From an uncultured Christensenella sp. (lineage in GTDB: Bacteria; Bacillota; Clostridia; Christensenellales; UBA3700): a stretch of DNA of 64,000 nt. Shown piece after piece: positions 16,511-25,278 of this stretch; position 1 is the first letter of the stretch; each line of letters begins with the position of its first letter. The translations under genes were made by a program, and so were the position numbers. The notes beneath the pieces were generated by a model, which saw only the letters and a list, made by a program, of their open reading frames with translations, did not search any database and was not told the DNA's origin. The stretch is from assembly GCA_949290515.1 (NCBI GenBank), contig CASERZ010000004.1, positions 62,001 to 126,000 of the forward strand, read 5' to 3'.

Positions 16511-16536
16511 GTAAAAGCCCTCAAGAGGGCTTTTAC
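16511..16536 (+). terminator. Terminator after the 16019 gene
   Basis: GTAAAAGCCCTC pairs perfectly with GAGGGCTTTTAC. The T residues lie within the stem, so it may work in either direction. Confidence 0.7.
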
Positions 16537-16558
16537 TCATAATAAGATTTTGTGAAAT

Positions 16559-17104
16559 ATGAACTGGTATGACGAAGTAAAACTCAATCTCAAGAAAAAG
16601 CGGGCAATACTCTTCTCTAAGTCGAGCGAGTGTCTGTTGCCATTGCAAAGTCAGCTCGAAGATACCGACAAAAGGACGGCGGTATTGTGGTCACTGTATT
16701 TTGCCGAAGATGCGGTAGAGTTACTGTCTGCCCGATATCCCGACGAAAGCGCGCCTTGCGACGCACTCGCGCTTACTAAGCTGTGGGCGCAAGGCAAAGT
16801 AAAAATGCCTGAGGCAAAAAGAGCCATACTAGAGTGCCACGCGCTTGCAAAACGCATATCGTCCCCCGAAGATATTGCGCTTTGTCACGCAATCGGTCAA
16901 GCGTGCGGCTGCGTGCACGCAAAGGGTCACGCGATAGGTTATCCTGTATACGAATTGACCGCTATCGTAAGAAGATACGGCATCGAAGCCTGTAAAGACG
17001 CGATAGAAAGACGACTCGACGAATATCGGGAAAAACTACTTGAGTTAAACTCCTCGCGCCTAGCCGATAAGTACGAGTGGGCAAAGTTTTTAAAATCAAA
17101 CTAA
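16559..17104 (+). CDS. Putative immunity protein (Imm-5-like)
   Basis: Soluble, mostly helical protein of 181 residues without signal or membrane segment. The stretch CHAIGQACGCVHAKGHAIGY near residue 115 resembles the conserved core of the proteins annotated as putative immunity protein in Firmicutes, in which a helix with GQA, His and HALG-type residues recurs. Those proteins are predicted to neutralise toxins, but no toxin gene lies beside this one. There is no good ribosome site before the ATG and no clear promoter, so expression is unclear. Family assignment is from memory of the motif and only moderately sure. Confidence 0.55.
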   Translation: MNWYDEVKLNLKKKRAILFSKSSECLLPLQSQLEDTDKRTAVLWSLYFAEDAVELLSARYPDESAPCDALALTKLWAQGKVKMPEAKRAILECHALAKRISSPEDIALCHAIGQACGCVHAKGHAIGYPVYELTAIVRRYGIEACKDAIERRLDEYREKLLELNSSRLADKYEWAKFLKSN

Positions 17105-17219
17105 GCATTATACGAGATTTAGCGACAACATATTTAGCCTTTATGCCGGACGAATTTTACTCACAACAAAACTTAGAATACGCACGCAGTAATGCATTTT
17201 ATTCCCTCAAAATTTTATC

Positions 17220-17246
17220 GAAAAAGACAGCCTTTTGAGCTGTCTT
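17220..17246 (-). terminator. Terminator of dut
   Basis: Leftward AAGACAGC, 7-base loop, GCTGTCTT followed by TTTC, about 40 bases after the dut stop. Confidence 0.8.
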
Positions 17247-17286
17247 CTTTTTTAATTTTCTTTTGATTTTCAGTATTGTTATGTCG

Positions 17287-17799
17287 TCAATTCTTTTTTG
17301 TCGTGGAGCCGAATCCGCCGTCGCGCTTTTCGCTTGCCTCATCGTCAAACGTAATGCCGTATTCGACGAATATACCCTGTGCAAAGCCTTCGCCCGCCTT
17401 AACGCTCACGGTCTTTCCTTCGTTGGTATCGTTGGTAATCTTAATGAAAATATGTCCCTCGTTTGAAGAGCCGTAGTAGTCGCTGTCGATGATACCTACC
17501 GTATTGTTGAGCTGAAGTCTGAATTTGAATCCGAGTCCGCTTCTGGGATAAACCTTGAGTACCCAGTTGTCGAGAATCTTTACGCGGATACCCGTGGGAA
17601 TTTTTGCCGTTTCTCCCGCTTTAAGCTCGATATCTACAGGCGCGTAAAAATCGTATCCCGCCGAGCCTGAAGTCGCTCTTTTGGGAAGTTTTATACTTTC
17701 GTATACCGCATTGACGTCATATTGGTCGCCATAGGTGTCTTTGAAGTCCTTGTCGAATTGATTAAAGGAAACTTTTTCGAATTGTGCTACTCTCTGCAT
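17287..17799 (-). CDS. dut: dUTP diphosphatase
   Basis: Hydrolyses dUTP to dUMP and pyrophosphate, keeping uracil out of DNA and supplying thymidylate synthesis. 170 residues, trimeric family. Five motifs are visible: SGSAGYDFYAP (I), YPRSGLGFK (II), NTVGIIDSDYYG (III, with the catalytic Asp), GEGFAQGIF (IV) and RDGGFGST (V, C-terminal arm). An N-terminal extension of about 30 residues precedes motif I. GGAG lies 6 bases before the ATG. The gene follows the second CobW gene by 64 bases and may share its transcript; a terminator follows. Confidence 0.96.
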   Translation of the reverse strand: MQRVAQFEKVSFNQFDKDFKDTYGDQYDVNAVYESIKLPKRATSGSAGYDFYAPVDIELKAGETAKIPTGIRVKILDNWVLKVYPRSGLGFKFRLQLNNTVGIIDSDYYGSSNEGHIFIKITNDTNEGKTVSVKAGEGFAQGIFVEYGITFDDEASEKRDGGFGSTTKKN

Positions 17800-17863
17800 A
17801 GTTTTCTCCGTTTTGTCGTATTTTGTTTATGCCGCGCAGTCCGCGCGAATTGTCATTTGATAA

Positions 17864-18808
17864 TCAATAGAATGTCGCAAGTTCCTGTTCGGGCTTGTCC
17901 GTCTTTTGAAGTTCAAGCGCACTGAACACAGGACCTACCCCGTCATATACGTCGTGTCTTTTGAAGTGTATCTTGCCCGTAAGCATTACCCAGTCGCGCT
18001 TCTTAAGCGGAATGTTCTGCGTATATTCGCATACGAACGCGCCGTAAAAGATATCTGCTTCGCAGCACGTCATTATATGTCTTCCCACTACCATAGTGCC
18101 TTTGGGCAACGTATCGTCAACAGCGATTATACCTCTGAATCTGACTGTCTTTCCCTCGTACTTTCTGCCGTCCTCAACCAAGTCGCGGTAAAATTCCGCA
18201 TAATCCGTATCCTTGATTTCTATAACAGGCGCATCGATATCGAAAGGCAAAGGGTCCTGAATATTGTCAGGCTCGACGTGTCCGTCTTTGTATTCGTAGA
18301 GTATCTCTATTCTTCTGCCCGCCGCACGTACTATTTTGTGAAACTCGTTTTTATTGAAAGAGTTGTCAAAACGGTTGAATATTACCGCTTCGCTTGCCTG
18401 CATTTTGTCGAATGTAAGCTGACGCATATTTGCGTTGTAATTCATGAATGTGGTAGCGTCGGCAAGCATAAGCGTCTGCGCGATAACCCAATTCGACGGC
18501 ATAGCGTCAAAGAATTTTCCTACCTCAGCCATACCGTTGTACTCAACGATTACCCTTTGCGCGCCGTACTTCTTTTCTAGCACCGTCAACATACTTTCGT
18601 TGAGTTCGTCTATATCGGCATACTCTACGTGCACGTTGTTACCGCCGCCCGCAAAATACTGAGGCTTATACTCTTCTTCACCCTCTTCAAACACAAGCAA
18701 AAGCGTACGCTCTCCCTCGTTAAAGCGGTCGTCCATCATCATCTCCTGTATGAATCGCGTCTTGCCGCTCTCCAAAAATCCCGTAAAAAGATATACAGGT
18801 ACTTCCAT
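17864..18808 (-). CDS. CobW/COG0523-like GTPase with OB-type C-terminal half
   Basis: Putative metal-trafficking GTPase, 314 residues. The N-terminal half has Walker A GFLESGKT (residues 9-16) and RVIVEYNGMAEVGKFF, which corresponds to the EPSG switch region, and FNRFD in place of NKxD. The CxCC metal motif of typical COG0523 proteins is absent. The C-terminal half (about 200-314, GKTVRFRGIIAVDDTLPKGT to RDWVMLTGKIHF) resembles the soluble YcgQ/TIGR03943-type domain. It starts 23 bases after the stop of the other CobW gene with GAGGAG upstream, so the two are one operon. Substrate metal unknown. Confidence 0.8.
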   Translation of the reverse strand: MEVPVYLFTGFLESGKTRFIQEMMMDDRFNEGERTLLLVFEEGEEEYKPQYFAGGGNNVHVEYADIDELNESMLTVLEKKYGAQRVIVEYNGMAEVGKFFDAMPSNWVIAQTLMLADATTFMNYNANMRQLTFDKMQASEAVIFNRFDNSFNKNEFHKIVRAAGRRIEILYEYKDGHVEPDNIQDPLPFDIDAPVIEIKDTDYAEFYRDLVEDGRKYEGKTVRFRGIIAVDDTLPKGTMVVGRHIMTCCEADIFYGAFVCEYTQNIPLKKRDWVMLTGKIHFKRHDVYDGVGPVFSALELQKTDKPEQELATFY

Positions 18809-18831
18809 ATCCGTCTCCTCTCAGTATTCAA

Positions 18832-19956
18832 TCAAAGCAAAAAGAGTTTTGAGAGTTTTTCTTCGTCAAGCTTGCAGCCTATTACGCATATTCTGCCGAT
18901 AACTTCGCTGCTGCCCGTCCTTACGTCAGGCTCGCCGGGCACGAAATCGTAGTGAATCCACTTTCCGTCCTCTCCCGCAACTATGCCTTTTGCTCTCAAA
19001 ACAGTACCGTAATCTCCGCTGTCCAGCGCGGTAAGAATATCTTTGATTTGCTCTTTGGTATAGACGTTGACAGTCTCTCTTCCCCAGCTGGAGAAAACCT
19101 CGTCGGCATCGTGTCCGTGGTGGTGATGATGGTGATGCTCGTCGTGGTTGTGGTGACAGCACTCTCCCTCGTGGTGATGTTCGTGCTCGTCGTGGCCGTG
19201 ATGACAGCACTCTCCGTCGTGGTGGTGTTCGTGCTCGTCGTGGTCGTGGTGACAGCACTCTCCCTCGTGGTGATGTTCGTGCTCGTCGTGGTGATGATGA
19301 TGTCCGCATACAGGGCAGATATCTTCCTCTTCCTGAAGCTTTTCAAGTTCTGCTTGGAGCGAAGACACGTTGTTCATAGCTTCAAAAAGCTTTTCTCCCG
19401 AAAGCTCTTCCCACGGCGTGGTAACGACTACCGCGTCGGGATTGAGACTTCTGACCGTATCCAGACAAAATTCAAGCTTTTCTTTGTCAATTCCCGTCGT
19501 GTGACTGAGAATGATACACTTTGCTTCCTCTATCTGGTTTTTATAAAACTCACCGAAGTTTTTGAGATACATTTTGCACTTCTTGGCGTCAACTACGGTA
19601 GTAAGAGAAGATACCTCGCTGTCAGGCAATTGAGCCGACAAAACCGCTTTCAATACGTCGCTGAGTTTGCCTACGCCCGACGGCTCTATGAGTATTCTGT
19701 CGGGAGCGTATTCGGTATAAACTTTGTTGAGTGCCTTTTTGAAGTCGCCTACGAGAGAACAACATATACAACCGCTGTTCATTTCGTTGATTTGTATGCC
19801 CGCTTCTTTGAGGAAGCCGCCGTCAATGCCTATATCTCCGAATTCGTTTTCAATGAGGACTATCTTTTGTCCTTTCAAAGCCGAGGAAAGAAGTTTTTTG
19901 ATTAGGGTCGTCTTTCCCGCACCCAAAAAACCTGATATGATATCTATCTTTAACAT
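18832..19956 (-). CDS. CobW/COG0523 metallochaperone GTPase with His/Cys-rich repeat
   Basis: G3E-class GTPase likely to deliver or sense zinc or another transition metal. 374 residues from the start with GAGGTG 5 bases upstream. Motifs: GFLGAGKTT (about 8-16), ENEFGDIGID, the metal-binding CxCC in SGCICCSL near 65, and EPSGVG near 95. The base-recognition motif reads ILSHTTG rather than NKxD. Residues about 220-290 are a metal-binding loop: CPVCGHHHHH, then three 16-residue repeats of DEHEHHHEGECCHHxH form, then DEHHHHHHHGHD. The C-terminal domain (RAKGIVAGEDGKWIHYDFVP) is the CobW C-terminal fold. First gene of an operon with the second GTPase and possibly dut. Confidence 0.92.
   Translation of the reverse strand: MLKIDIISGFLGAGKTTLIKKLLSSALKGQKIVLIENEFGDIGIDGGFLKEAGIQINEMNSGCICCSLVGDFKKALNKVYTEYAPDRILIEPSGVGKLSDVLKAVLSAQLPDSEVSSLTTVVDAKKCKMYLKNFGEFYKNQIEEAKCIILSHTTGIDKEKLEFCLDTVRSLNPDAVVVTTPWEELSGEKLFEAMNNVSSLQAELEKLQEEEDICPVCGHHHHHDEHEHHHEGECCHHDHDEHEHHHDGECCHHGHDEHEHHHEGECCHHNHDEHHHHHHHGHDADEVFSSWGRETVNVYTKEQIKDILTALDSGDYGTVLRAKGIVAGEDGKWIHYDFVPGEPDVRTGSSEVIGRICVIGCKLDEEKLSKLFLL
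19144..19287 (-). repeat. Three 48-bp tandem repeats coding for His/Cys units
   Basis: Three in-frame 48-base units encode DEHEHHHxGECCHHxH, with small changes (E to D; D, G or N near the end). It lies inside the CobW gene and probably varies in copy number between strains. Confidence 0.9.
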
Positions 19957-20121
19957 TTTATCACCTCTCGTACCTGAAGTACGTTTTCTATTTGATTCAA
20001 CGGTTATCAAACCTTATATATTCTACCACTTTGAAGGTAATTTTTCAAGGCTTTTGCAATTATGTAAGATATTTTATAATTATTTTACGCTTACCTTGCA
20101 CAATTAAACCCAAACTGAAAA

Positions 20122-20139
20122 CCCCGACTTGCGTCGGGG
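20122..20139 (-). terminator. Terminator of the GH30 cluster
   Basis: CCCCGAC, 4-base loop, GTCGGGG followed leftward by TTTTCAGTTT; lies just after the stop of the last GH30 gene. Confidence 0.85.
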
Positions 20140-20146
20140 CTTTGAA

Positions 20147-21796
20147 TTATTTACTGAAAACGTAAGTTGCTATCGAATTGGCGGGTATCGTTACGCTTCC
20201 CGTATTCGAGTATTCGCTTGTCTTCCAGTTTTCCTCTTCGGTAGTGAGTATCTCTGTTACGTTGGCGTATCCGCCCTCGATATTGATTTTGTGACTTCTC
20301 GAGCTGTCGTTGATTACTACCAAAGCTATACTGCCGTCAGTCTTTTTGAAAGCTACGCACTCCACTCCGTTGAATCCCAAGGTATCGCTGTAACTTGCGT
20401 CTATTCTTACGCTTCCTGCCTCGATAAACTTGGAGAAGTGACCCATTGCATAGTATCTCTTATAGCTTTTTATGACGTCTTGTCCGTCCACGTTGTTCCA
20501 GTATATAAGTCCGTCTTCGTAATCTCCCTTGGATATAGAAAGCCAGTAATTCCAGTTGACGGCGTCAAGCATAGTCAAATCGCGCATAATTACCTGAGCC
20601 GAGAATATGCCCATATCCATAGTAGGGTCTACGCCGAATTCGAGTACGCAATACTCGGTAATGCTTATCTTGAGGTCGGAATAGTATTTATCCATATATT
20701 CAGAGAAGAGCGTACGGTGGAATTTGGAGGTATCCGTGCCGTAAGAGTGCGCCGAGATATTGGTAACACTCTCGAAGAAAGGATATTTTTCAAACTCCGT
20801 CATATACTCGTTTACTCTTGCGGAAGAGGCAACCATCATATACTTTCCGCACTCGAATATATCCATTTCGAAGTTTGTGCCGTTTGCCTCGTTGAACGCA
20901 TTCAGCGTGGTATAGAATTGCTGATAGAATTTTGCCAAAGCTTCGGGCTCGTAGTGACAGCCCTCTTGCGTAGCGCCCTCGCCGCCCCACTTCCATTGAG
21001 GTTCGTTGACGGGGCTGATTATGACTTTGATGTCCTTGTCGTATTTGCAGATAACGTTTTCGTAGAGGTAGTCGGTGATTACCAAAAGATAGTCGCTGAA
21101 CGCCTCGTAACATTCCTCTTTGAGATTGTCGACGTTGATTTGCTCGCCGTGAGTCTTGCCGTTGAGGGTCATCGTATAGTGAGGCGAATTGGCAAAGAAT
21201 ACTACCTGCTCGATATTTCCCTTCGACAGCGCAAGGTCGAAAAGCTCTCTTACTGCCGCATCGCGCGTAAAATCGTAATTGCCGGGGTCTTTGAATACCG
21301 AGTAATCTCCCTTGAAGTTTTCGGCTACAAAAAAGCTCTCCGCTCCTCTCAATTCGTCTCCGTAAGAAGCAACTTCGATACCGCCTCCGCCGATATTGTA
21401 TCTAAAGGTATTGAGTTTAAGCCCGCTGTCCCCGTAAAGCATTTCCATTGCCTGCTCTTTGATTTGGGGATTGTCGAGTTTTCCGAAATCCTGATAAATC
21501 CACGCGGACGACGCACCGAAACCTTCCATTGTCTGATAGGTCTTGCTCTCGTCGAGAGTTACGGTCGTAGTGCCGTATATAACTGCCGCCGAATATATTC
21601 CGAAAAACGCACCGAGCGCAACCGCTACCGACAACACTACCGCTAAAGCGATGACGAGCTTTTTCTTGCGCGGCATACCTTTTTTGTCTGCAGGCTTTTG
21701 CTCGACGTCTGCAACGATTGCGGTGTTTTCTTGCGTCTGTAAATTATCGGGGTGAGTTTCGTCGACTGTTTCAATCTGCTTGTTTTCTTCTTTCAT
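20147..21796 (-). CDS. GH30 family glycoside hydrolase, membrane-anchored (copy 1)
   Basis: Predicted extracellular retaining glycosidase, 549 residues. About 45 cytoplasmic residues precede a transmembrane anchor (LVIALAVVLSVAVALGAFFG). The GH30 barrel begins at TYQTMEGFGASSAW. SPVNEPQW near 262 carries the acid/base Glu, and ITEYC near 380 the nucleophile Glu. A C-terminal beta-sandwich (AGSVRIDASYSD to NSIATYVFSK) follows, as in the family. The EPQW and QEGCHYEPE pattern recalls endo-beta-1,6-galactanases of GH30, but the substrate is inference. It is the third of three tandem paralogues transcribed leftward; AGGGGAAAG precedes the ATG and a terminator follows. Confidence 0.88.
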   Translation of the reverse strand: MKEENKQIETVDETHPDNLQTQENTAIVADVEQKPADKKGMPRKKKLVIALAVVLSVAVALGAFFGIYSAAVIYGTTTVTLDESKTYQTMEGFGASSAWIYQDFGKLDNPQIKEQAMEMLYGDSGLKLNTFRYNIGGGGIEVASYGDELRGAESFFVAENFKGDYSVFKDPGNYDFTRDAAVRELFDLALSKGNIEQVVFFANSPHYTMTLNGKTHGEQINVDNLKEECYEAFSDYLLVITDYLYENVICKYDKDIKVIISPVNEPQWKWGGEGATQEGCHYEPEALAKFYQQFYTTLNAFNEANGTNFEMDIFECGKYMMVASSARVNEYMTEFEKYPFFESVTNISAHSYGTDTSKFHRTLFSEYMDKYYSDLKISITEYCVLEFGVDPTMDMGIFSAQVIMRDLTMLDAVNWNYWLSISKGDYEDGLIYWNNVDGQDVIKSYKRYYAMGHFSKFIEAGSVRIDASYSDTLGFNGVECVAFKKTDGSIALVVINDSSRSHKINIEGGYANVTEILTTEEENWKTSEYSNTGSVTIPANSIATYVFSK

Positions 21797-21821
21797 ATCT
21801 TTCCCCTGTTATTCACTGTTT

Positions 21822-23351
21822 TTATTTTGACAAAACGTAAGTAGCTATAGATTTTGCAGGGACAGTAATGTCTGCACCCTTTGCGTACTCATTGCTCTTC
21901 CAGTTGTTTTCCGCGTCGGTATAAGTCTCCTGCACGTTGTACGCGCTTCCGAAATTGACCTTGCTCGCGTCAGAATTATTGATGATTACAACGGTTACGG
22001 TACCGTCGGGATTTTTGAAAGCTGCTCCCTCGAGGTCGCGTGAATTCACACTGCTTGCAAAACTCAAATCAACTCTTACGCTTCCCCTCTGTACAAACTT
22101 TGAAAATTGTCCCATTGCGTAGTATCTCTTTTCTGCGCTAAGACTTTCTTCTCCGTTCGCAGCGTTCATATTCCAGTTGACAAGTCCGTCCTCGTAATCG
22201 TATACGGATACGGACAGCCAGAAGTTCCAGCATACAGCGTCAATCATAGTCAAGTCGCGCATTATTACGGTAGCAGAGAACAATCCCATATCTATCGAGG
22301 AGTCGATACCTCCCTGCATTACGCAGTACTCGGTAACGCTGACCTTAAGGTCGGGATAATTCTCGTCCATAAACTTGCTGAAATTGTTACGTATTCTCTC
22401 TTCCGTATCGGCTGCATACGAGTGTACGGAGATATTGGTAATACTATCGAAGAAAGGATATTTTTTGAATTCTGCCAAATAATTCTTTACGCTGGCAGTG
22501 AGATAGTTACCGCTCTCGAAAATGTCCATTTCGAAAGACGTGCCTTTGGCGGTGTTGTAGGCGTTGAGAGTGGTATAGAATTGCTGATAGAATTTCGCCA
22601 ACTCTTCAGGCTCGTAGTGACAGCCCTCTTGCGTAGCGTTCTCTCCGCCCCAGTCCCACTGAGGCTCGTTGACGGGACTGATTATTACTTGGATATCCTT
22701 GTCATATTTGCAGATAACGTTTTCGTAGAGGTAGTCGGTGATTACCAAAAGATAGTCGCTGAACGCTTCGTAACACTCTTCTTTAAGATTGTTCTGCTGC
22801 TCTACTGCTCCGTGCGTCTTACCGCTTACGGTCATTGTGTAGTGAGGAGAATTGGCAAAAAATACAACTCTCTTTACGTTGCCCTTGGAAAGTGCGAGTT
22901 CGAAAAGTTCTCTCACTCCCTCATCGCGCGTAAAATCGTAATTGTCCGCGTCCTTGAATACGGAGTAATCTCCCTTGAAGTTGTCCGCTACGAAATAACT
23001 TTGAGCTCCTCTCAAAGGGTCGGGATATCCAGATACCTCTGTACCGCCTCCGCCGATATTGTATCTGAAGGTGTCGAGCTTGAGTCCGCTGTCGCCGTAA
23101 AGCATCTCCATTGCCTGCTCTTTGACTTCTTCGTCATCTATTGTACCCAGTGCCTGATAAGTCCACGCTGACGACGCGCCGAAACCTTCCATTGTCTGGT
23201 ATGTTTTGTCGGTATCTACAATTGCTGTCGCGCCGTCGTTTGCGTTGTTGTCGCAAGCGACAAACAATGTACCTATAGCGAGTACCGTTACGGTCAAAAG
23301 CGCAATCGCGATTGCAGTCTTTTTAGTAAAATGCATTTTTCCTTTTTCCAT
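21822..23351 (-). CDS. GH30 family glycoside hydrolase, lipoprotein form (copy 2)
   Basis: Paralogue of the flanking GH30 genes, 509 residues. It differs in its export signal: MHFTKKTAIAIALLTVTVLA ends in a lipobox (TLFVAC), so the enzyme would be lipid-anchored on the outer face of the membrane. A start at MEKGKMHF is used because GAGAGGAAG precedes it; the internal Met 6 is also possible. Barrel motifs are TYQTMEGFGASSAW, SPVNEPQW (Glu near 226) and VTEYC (Glu near 339). The C-terminal sandwich is more divergent (RGSVRVDLSFASSVNSRDLE) than in the other two copies, although the barrel closely matches copy 3. Confidence 0.88.
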   Translation of the reverse strand: MEKGKMHFTKKTAIAIALLTVTVLAIGTLFVACDNNANDGATAIVDTDKTYQTMEGFGASSAWTYQALGTIDDEEVKEQAMEMLYGDSGLKLDTFRYNIGGGGTEVSGYPDPLRGAQSYFVADNFKGDYSVFKDADNYDFTRDEGVRELFELALSKGNVKRVVFFANSPHYTMTVSGKTHGAVEQQNNLKEECYEAFSDYLLVITDYLYENVICKYDKDIQVIISPVNEPQWDWGGENATQEGCHYEPEELAKFYQQFYTTLNAYNTAKGTSFEMDIFESGNYLTASVKNYLAEFKKYPFFDSITNISVHSYAADTEERIRNNFSKFMDENYPDLKVSVTEYCVMQGGIDSSIDMGLFSATVIMRDLTMIDAVCWNFWLSVSVYDYEDGLVNWNMNAANGEESLSAEKRYYAMGQFSKFVQRGSVRVDLSFASSVNSRDLEGAAFKNPDGTVTVVIINNSDASKVNFGSAYNVQETYTDAENNWKSNEYAKGADITVPAKSIATYVLSK

Positions 23352-23428
23352 CTTCCTCTCCGTTTGTTTTAATATTGTAAGTAACGCGCTTTATGCAAAA
23401 CGCTTAATAATTTTTACCGTTTAAAATT

Positions 23429-24967
23429 TCACTTGGTGAATATGTAAGTTGCTATCGAATTGGTGGGGATCGTTACGCTTCCCGTATTTTCGTATTCGCT
23501 TGTCTTCCAGTTTTCCTCTTCGGTAGTAAGGACTTCCGTCACGTTGGCGTATCCGCCCTCGATATTGATTTTGTGACTTCTAGAGCTATCGTTGATTACT
23601 ACCAAAGCTATACTGCCGTCAGTCTTCTTGAATGCTACGCACTCCACTCCGTTGAATCCCAAGGTATCGCTGTAACTTGCGTCTATTCTTACGCTTCCTG
23701 CCTCGACAAACTTCGAGAAGTGACCCATTGCGTAATATCTCTTTTCTGCGCTGAGACTTTTTTCTCCGTCCGCGGCATTCATATTCCAGTTGACAAGTCC
23801 GTCCTCGTAATCGTATACGGATACGGACAACCAGTAATTCCAGCTTACTGCGTCAATCATAGTCAAGTCGCGCATTATTACCTGAGCCGAATACAAGCCC
23901 ATATCCATAGACTTATCTATGCCGCCCTCGAGAACGCAGTACTCGGTAACGCTGACTTTGAGGTCGGGATACTTTCTGTTCATATAGTTGTCGAAAAGCG
24001 TACGCAAAAGCTTATCCGTGTCCGTGCCGTAAGAATGTACGGATATATTGTCGATACTTTCAAAGAATGGATACTCTGCAAACGCTTTCATATACTTGTC
24101 AAAGCGCGTACCCGAATCGCCTATGAATTTATAGTTACCGCTCTCGAAAATGTCCATTACGAAAGACGTTCCGTTGGCGGTGTTGTAGGCATTGAGAGTG
24201 GTATAGAATTGCTGATAGAATTTCGCCAGCTCTTCAGGCTCGTAGTGACAGCCCTCTTGCGTAGCGTTCTTTCCGCCCCAGTCCCACTGAGGTTCGTTGA
24301 CGGGACTGATTATTACTTCGATATTCTCGTCATACTTGCAGATTATGTTTTCGTACAAATAATCCGTGATTACCATAAGATAATCGCTGAACGCTTCGTA
24401 ACACTCTTCTTTAAGATTGTTCTGCTTCTCTACTGCTCCGTGCGTCTTACCGCTTACCGTCATTGTGTAGTGAGGAGAATTGGCAAAAAAGACTACTCTC
24501 TTTATGTTGCCCTTGGAAAGCGCGAGTTCGAAAAGTTCTCTCACTCCCTCATCGCGCGTAAAATCGTAATTGTCCGCATCCTTGAATACAGAATAATCTC
24601 CCTTAAAGTTGTCCGCTACGAAATAACTTTGAGCTCCTCTCAAAGGGTCGGGATATCCAGATACCTCTGCACCGCCTCCGCCTATATTGTATCTGAATGT
24701 ATCGAGCTTGAGTCCGCTGTTGCCGTAAAGCATCTCCATTGCCTGCTCTTTGACTTCTTCGTCCTCTATTGCTCCCAGCGCCTGATAGGTCCACGCAGAC
24801 GACGCGCCGAAACCTTCCATTGTCTGATAGGTCTTGCTCTCGTCGAGCGTAATAGTAGTAGTGCCGTAGATTACCGCAAGCGAATAAATTCCCAGAGCCG
24901 CGCCTACTACAAGCACGACTACCAAAAGTCCGACAAGCGTAACCAACGCGACCTTTTTTCTGTCCAT
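23429..24967 (-). CDS. GH30 family glycoside hydrolase, membrane-anchored (copy 3)
   Basis: First gene of the tandem GH30 cluster, 512 residues. A very short cytoplasmic end and a transmembrane anchor (VALVTLVGLLVVVLVVGAAL) place the enzyme outside the cell. The catalytic Glu residues sit in SPVNEPQW (near 223) and VTEYC (near 341). The sequence is a mosaic. The entry segment IYGTTTITLDESKTYQ and the last 100 residues match copy 1 almost exactly, while the barrel from about 60 to 270 matches copy 2. GGAGAG precedes the ATG. The three genes probably act together on a host or plant polysaccharide with a shared linkage; this is inference. Confidence 0.88.
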   Translation of the reverse strand: MDRKKVALVTLVGLLVVVLVVGAALGIYSLAVIYGTTTITLDESKTYQTMEGFGASSAWTYQALGAIEDEEVKEQAMEMLYGNSGLKLDTFRYNIGGGGAEVSGYPDPLRGAQSYFVADNFKGDYSVFKDADNYDFTRDEGVRELFELALSKGNIKRVVFFANSPHYTMTVSGKTHGAVEKQNNLKEECYEAFSDYLMVITDYLYENIICKYDENIEVIISPVNEPQWDWGGKNATQEGCHYEPEELAKFYQQFYTTLNAYNTANGTSFVMDIFESGNYKFIGDSGTRFDKYMKAFAEYPFFESIDNISVHSYGTDTDKLLRTLFDNYMNRKYPDLKVSVTEYCVLEGGIDKSMDMGLYSAQVIMRDLTMIDAVSWNYWLSVSVYDYEDGLVNWNMNAADGEKSLSAEKRYYAMGHFSKFVEAGSVRIDASYSDTLGFNGVECVAFKKTDGSIALVVINDSSRSHKINIEGGYANVTEVLTTEEENWKTSEYENTGSVTIPTNSIATYIFTK

Positions 24968-25219
24968 AATTCTCTCCGCTTATTTTGCTGTAAATATATT
25001 TTATCATAAGCCCAACCTTTTTGTCTATACTTTATACCTATTTTATATTTGCTCAAAAACTCCGCTGCTTTATATTATAAATAAAAGGACAAAAAACAAT
25101 GTATAGTTATTTTTGCACCGTTTTTCATATATATTTTCCCGTTTTATCCATAAATTATATATTATGCAATTACCTTTGGACATAAATGACCTCTTTCTGT
25201 ACCTCTCAAGCTTTTTCGA

Positions 25220-25248
25220 TTGACAAAAAGGCTTAACGAATGTAAACT
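25220..25248 (+). promoter_or_regulatory. Promoter of xpt
   Basis: TTGACA, 17-base spacer, TAAACT. The 311-base gap before xpt shows no purine riboswitch: the leader from this promoter is only about 25 bases long. Confidence 0.6.
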
Positions 25249-25278
25249 TAAATTGTTAATTTTATCGGCAGGTGAAAT

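Noticed and set aside
19144..19287. CRISPR-like tandem repeats
   Set aside because: The 48-base units are in frame and encode the His/Cys loop of a CobW protein; there are no spacers.
20129..25009. Long rightward frames across the GH30 cluster
   Set aside because: Mirror images of the three glycosidases; they lack ribosome sites and family motifs.
24968..25278. Guanine riboswitch before xpt
   Set aside because: The promoter lies only about 60 bases before the ATG and no aptamer motif is found in the gap.
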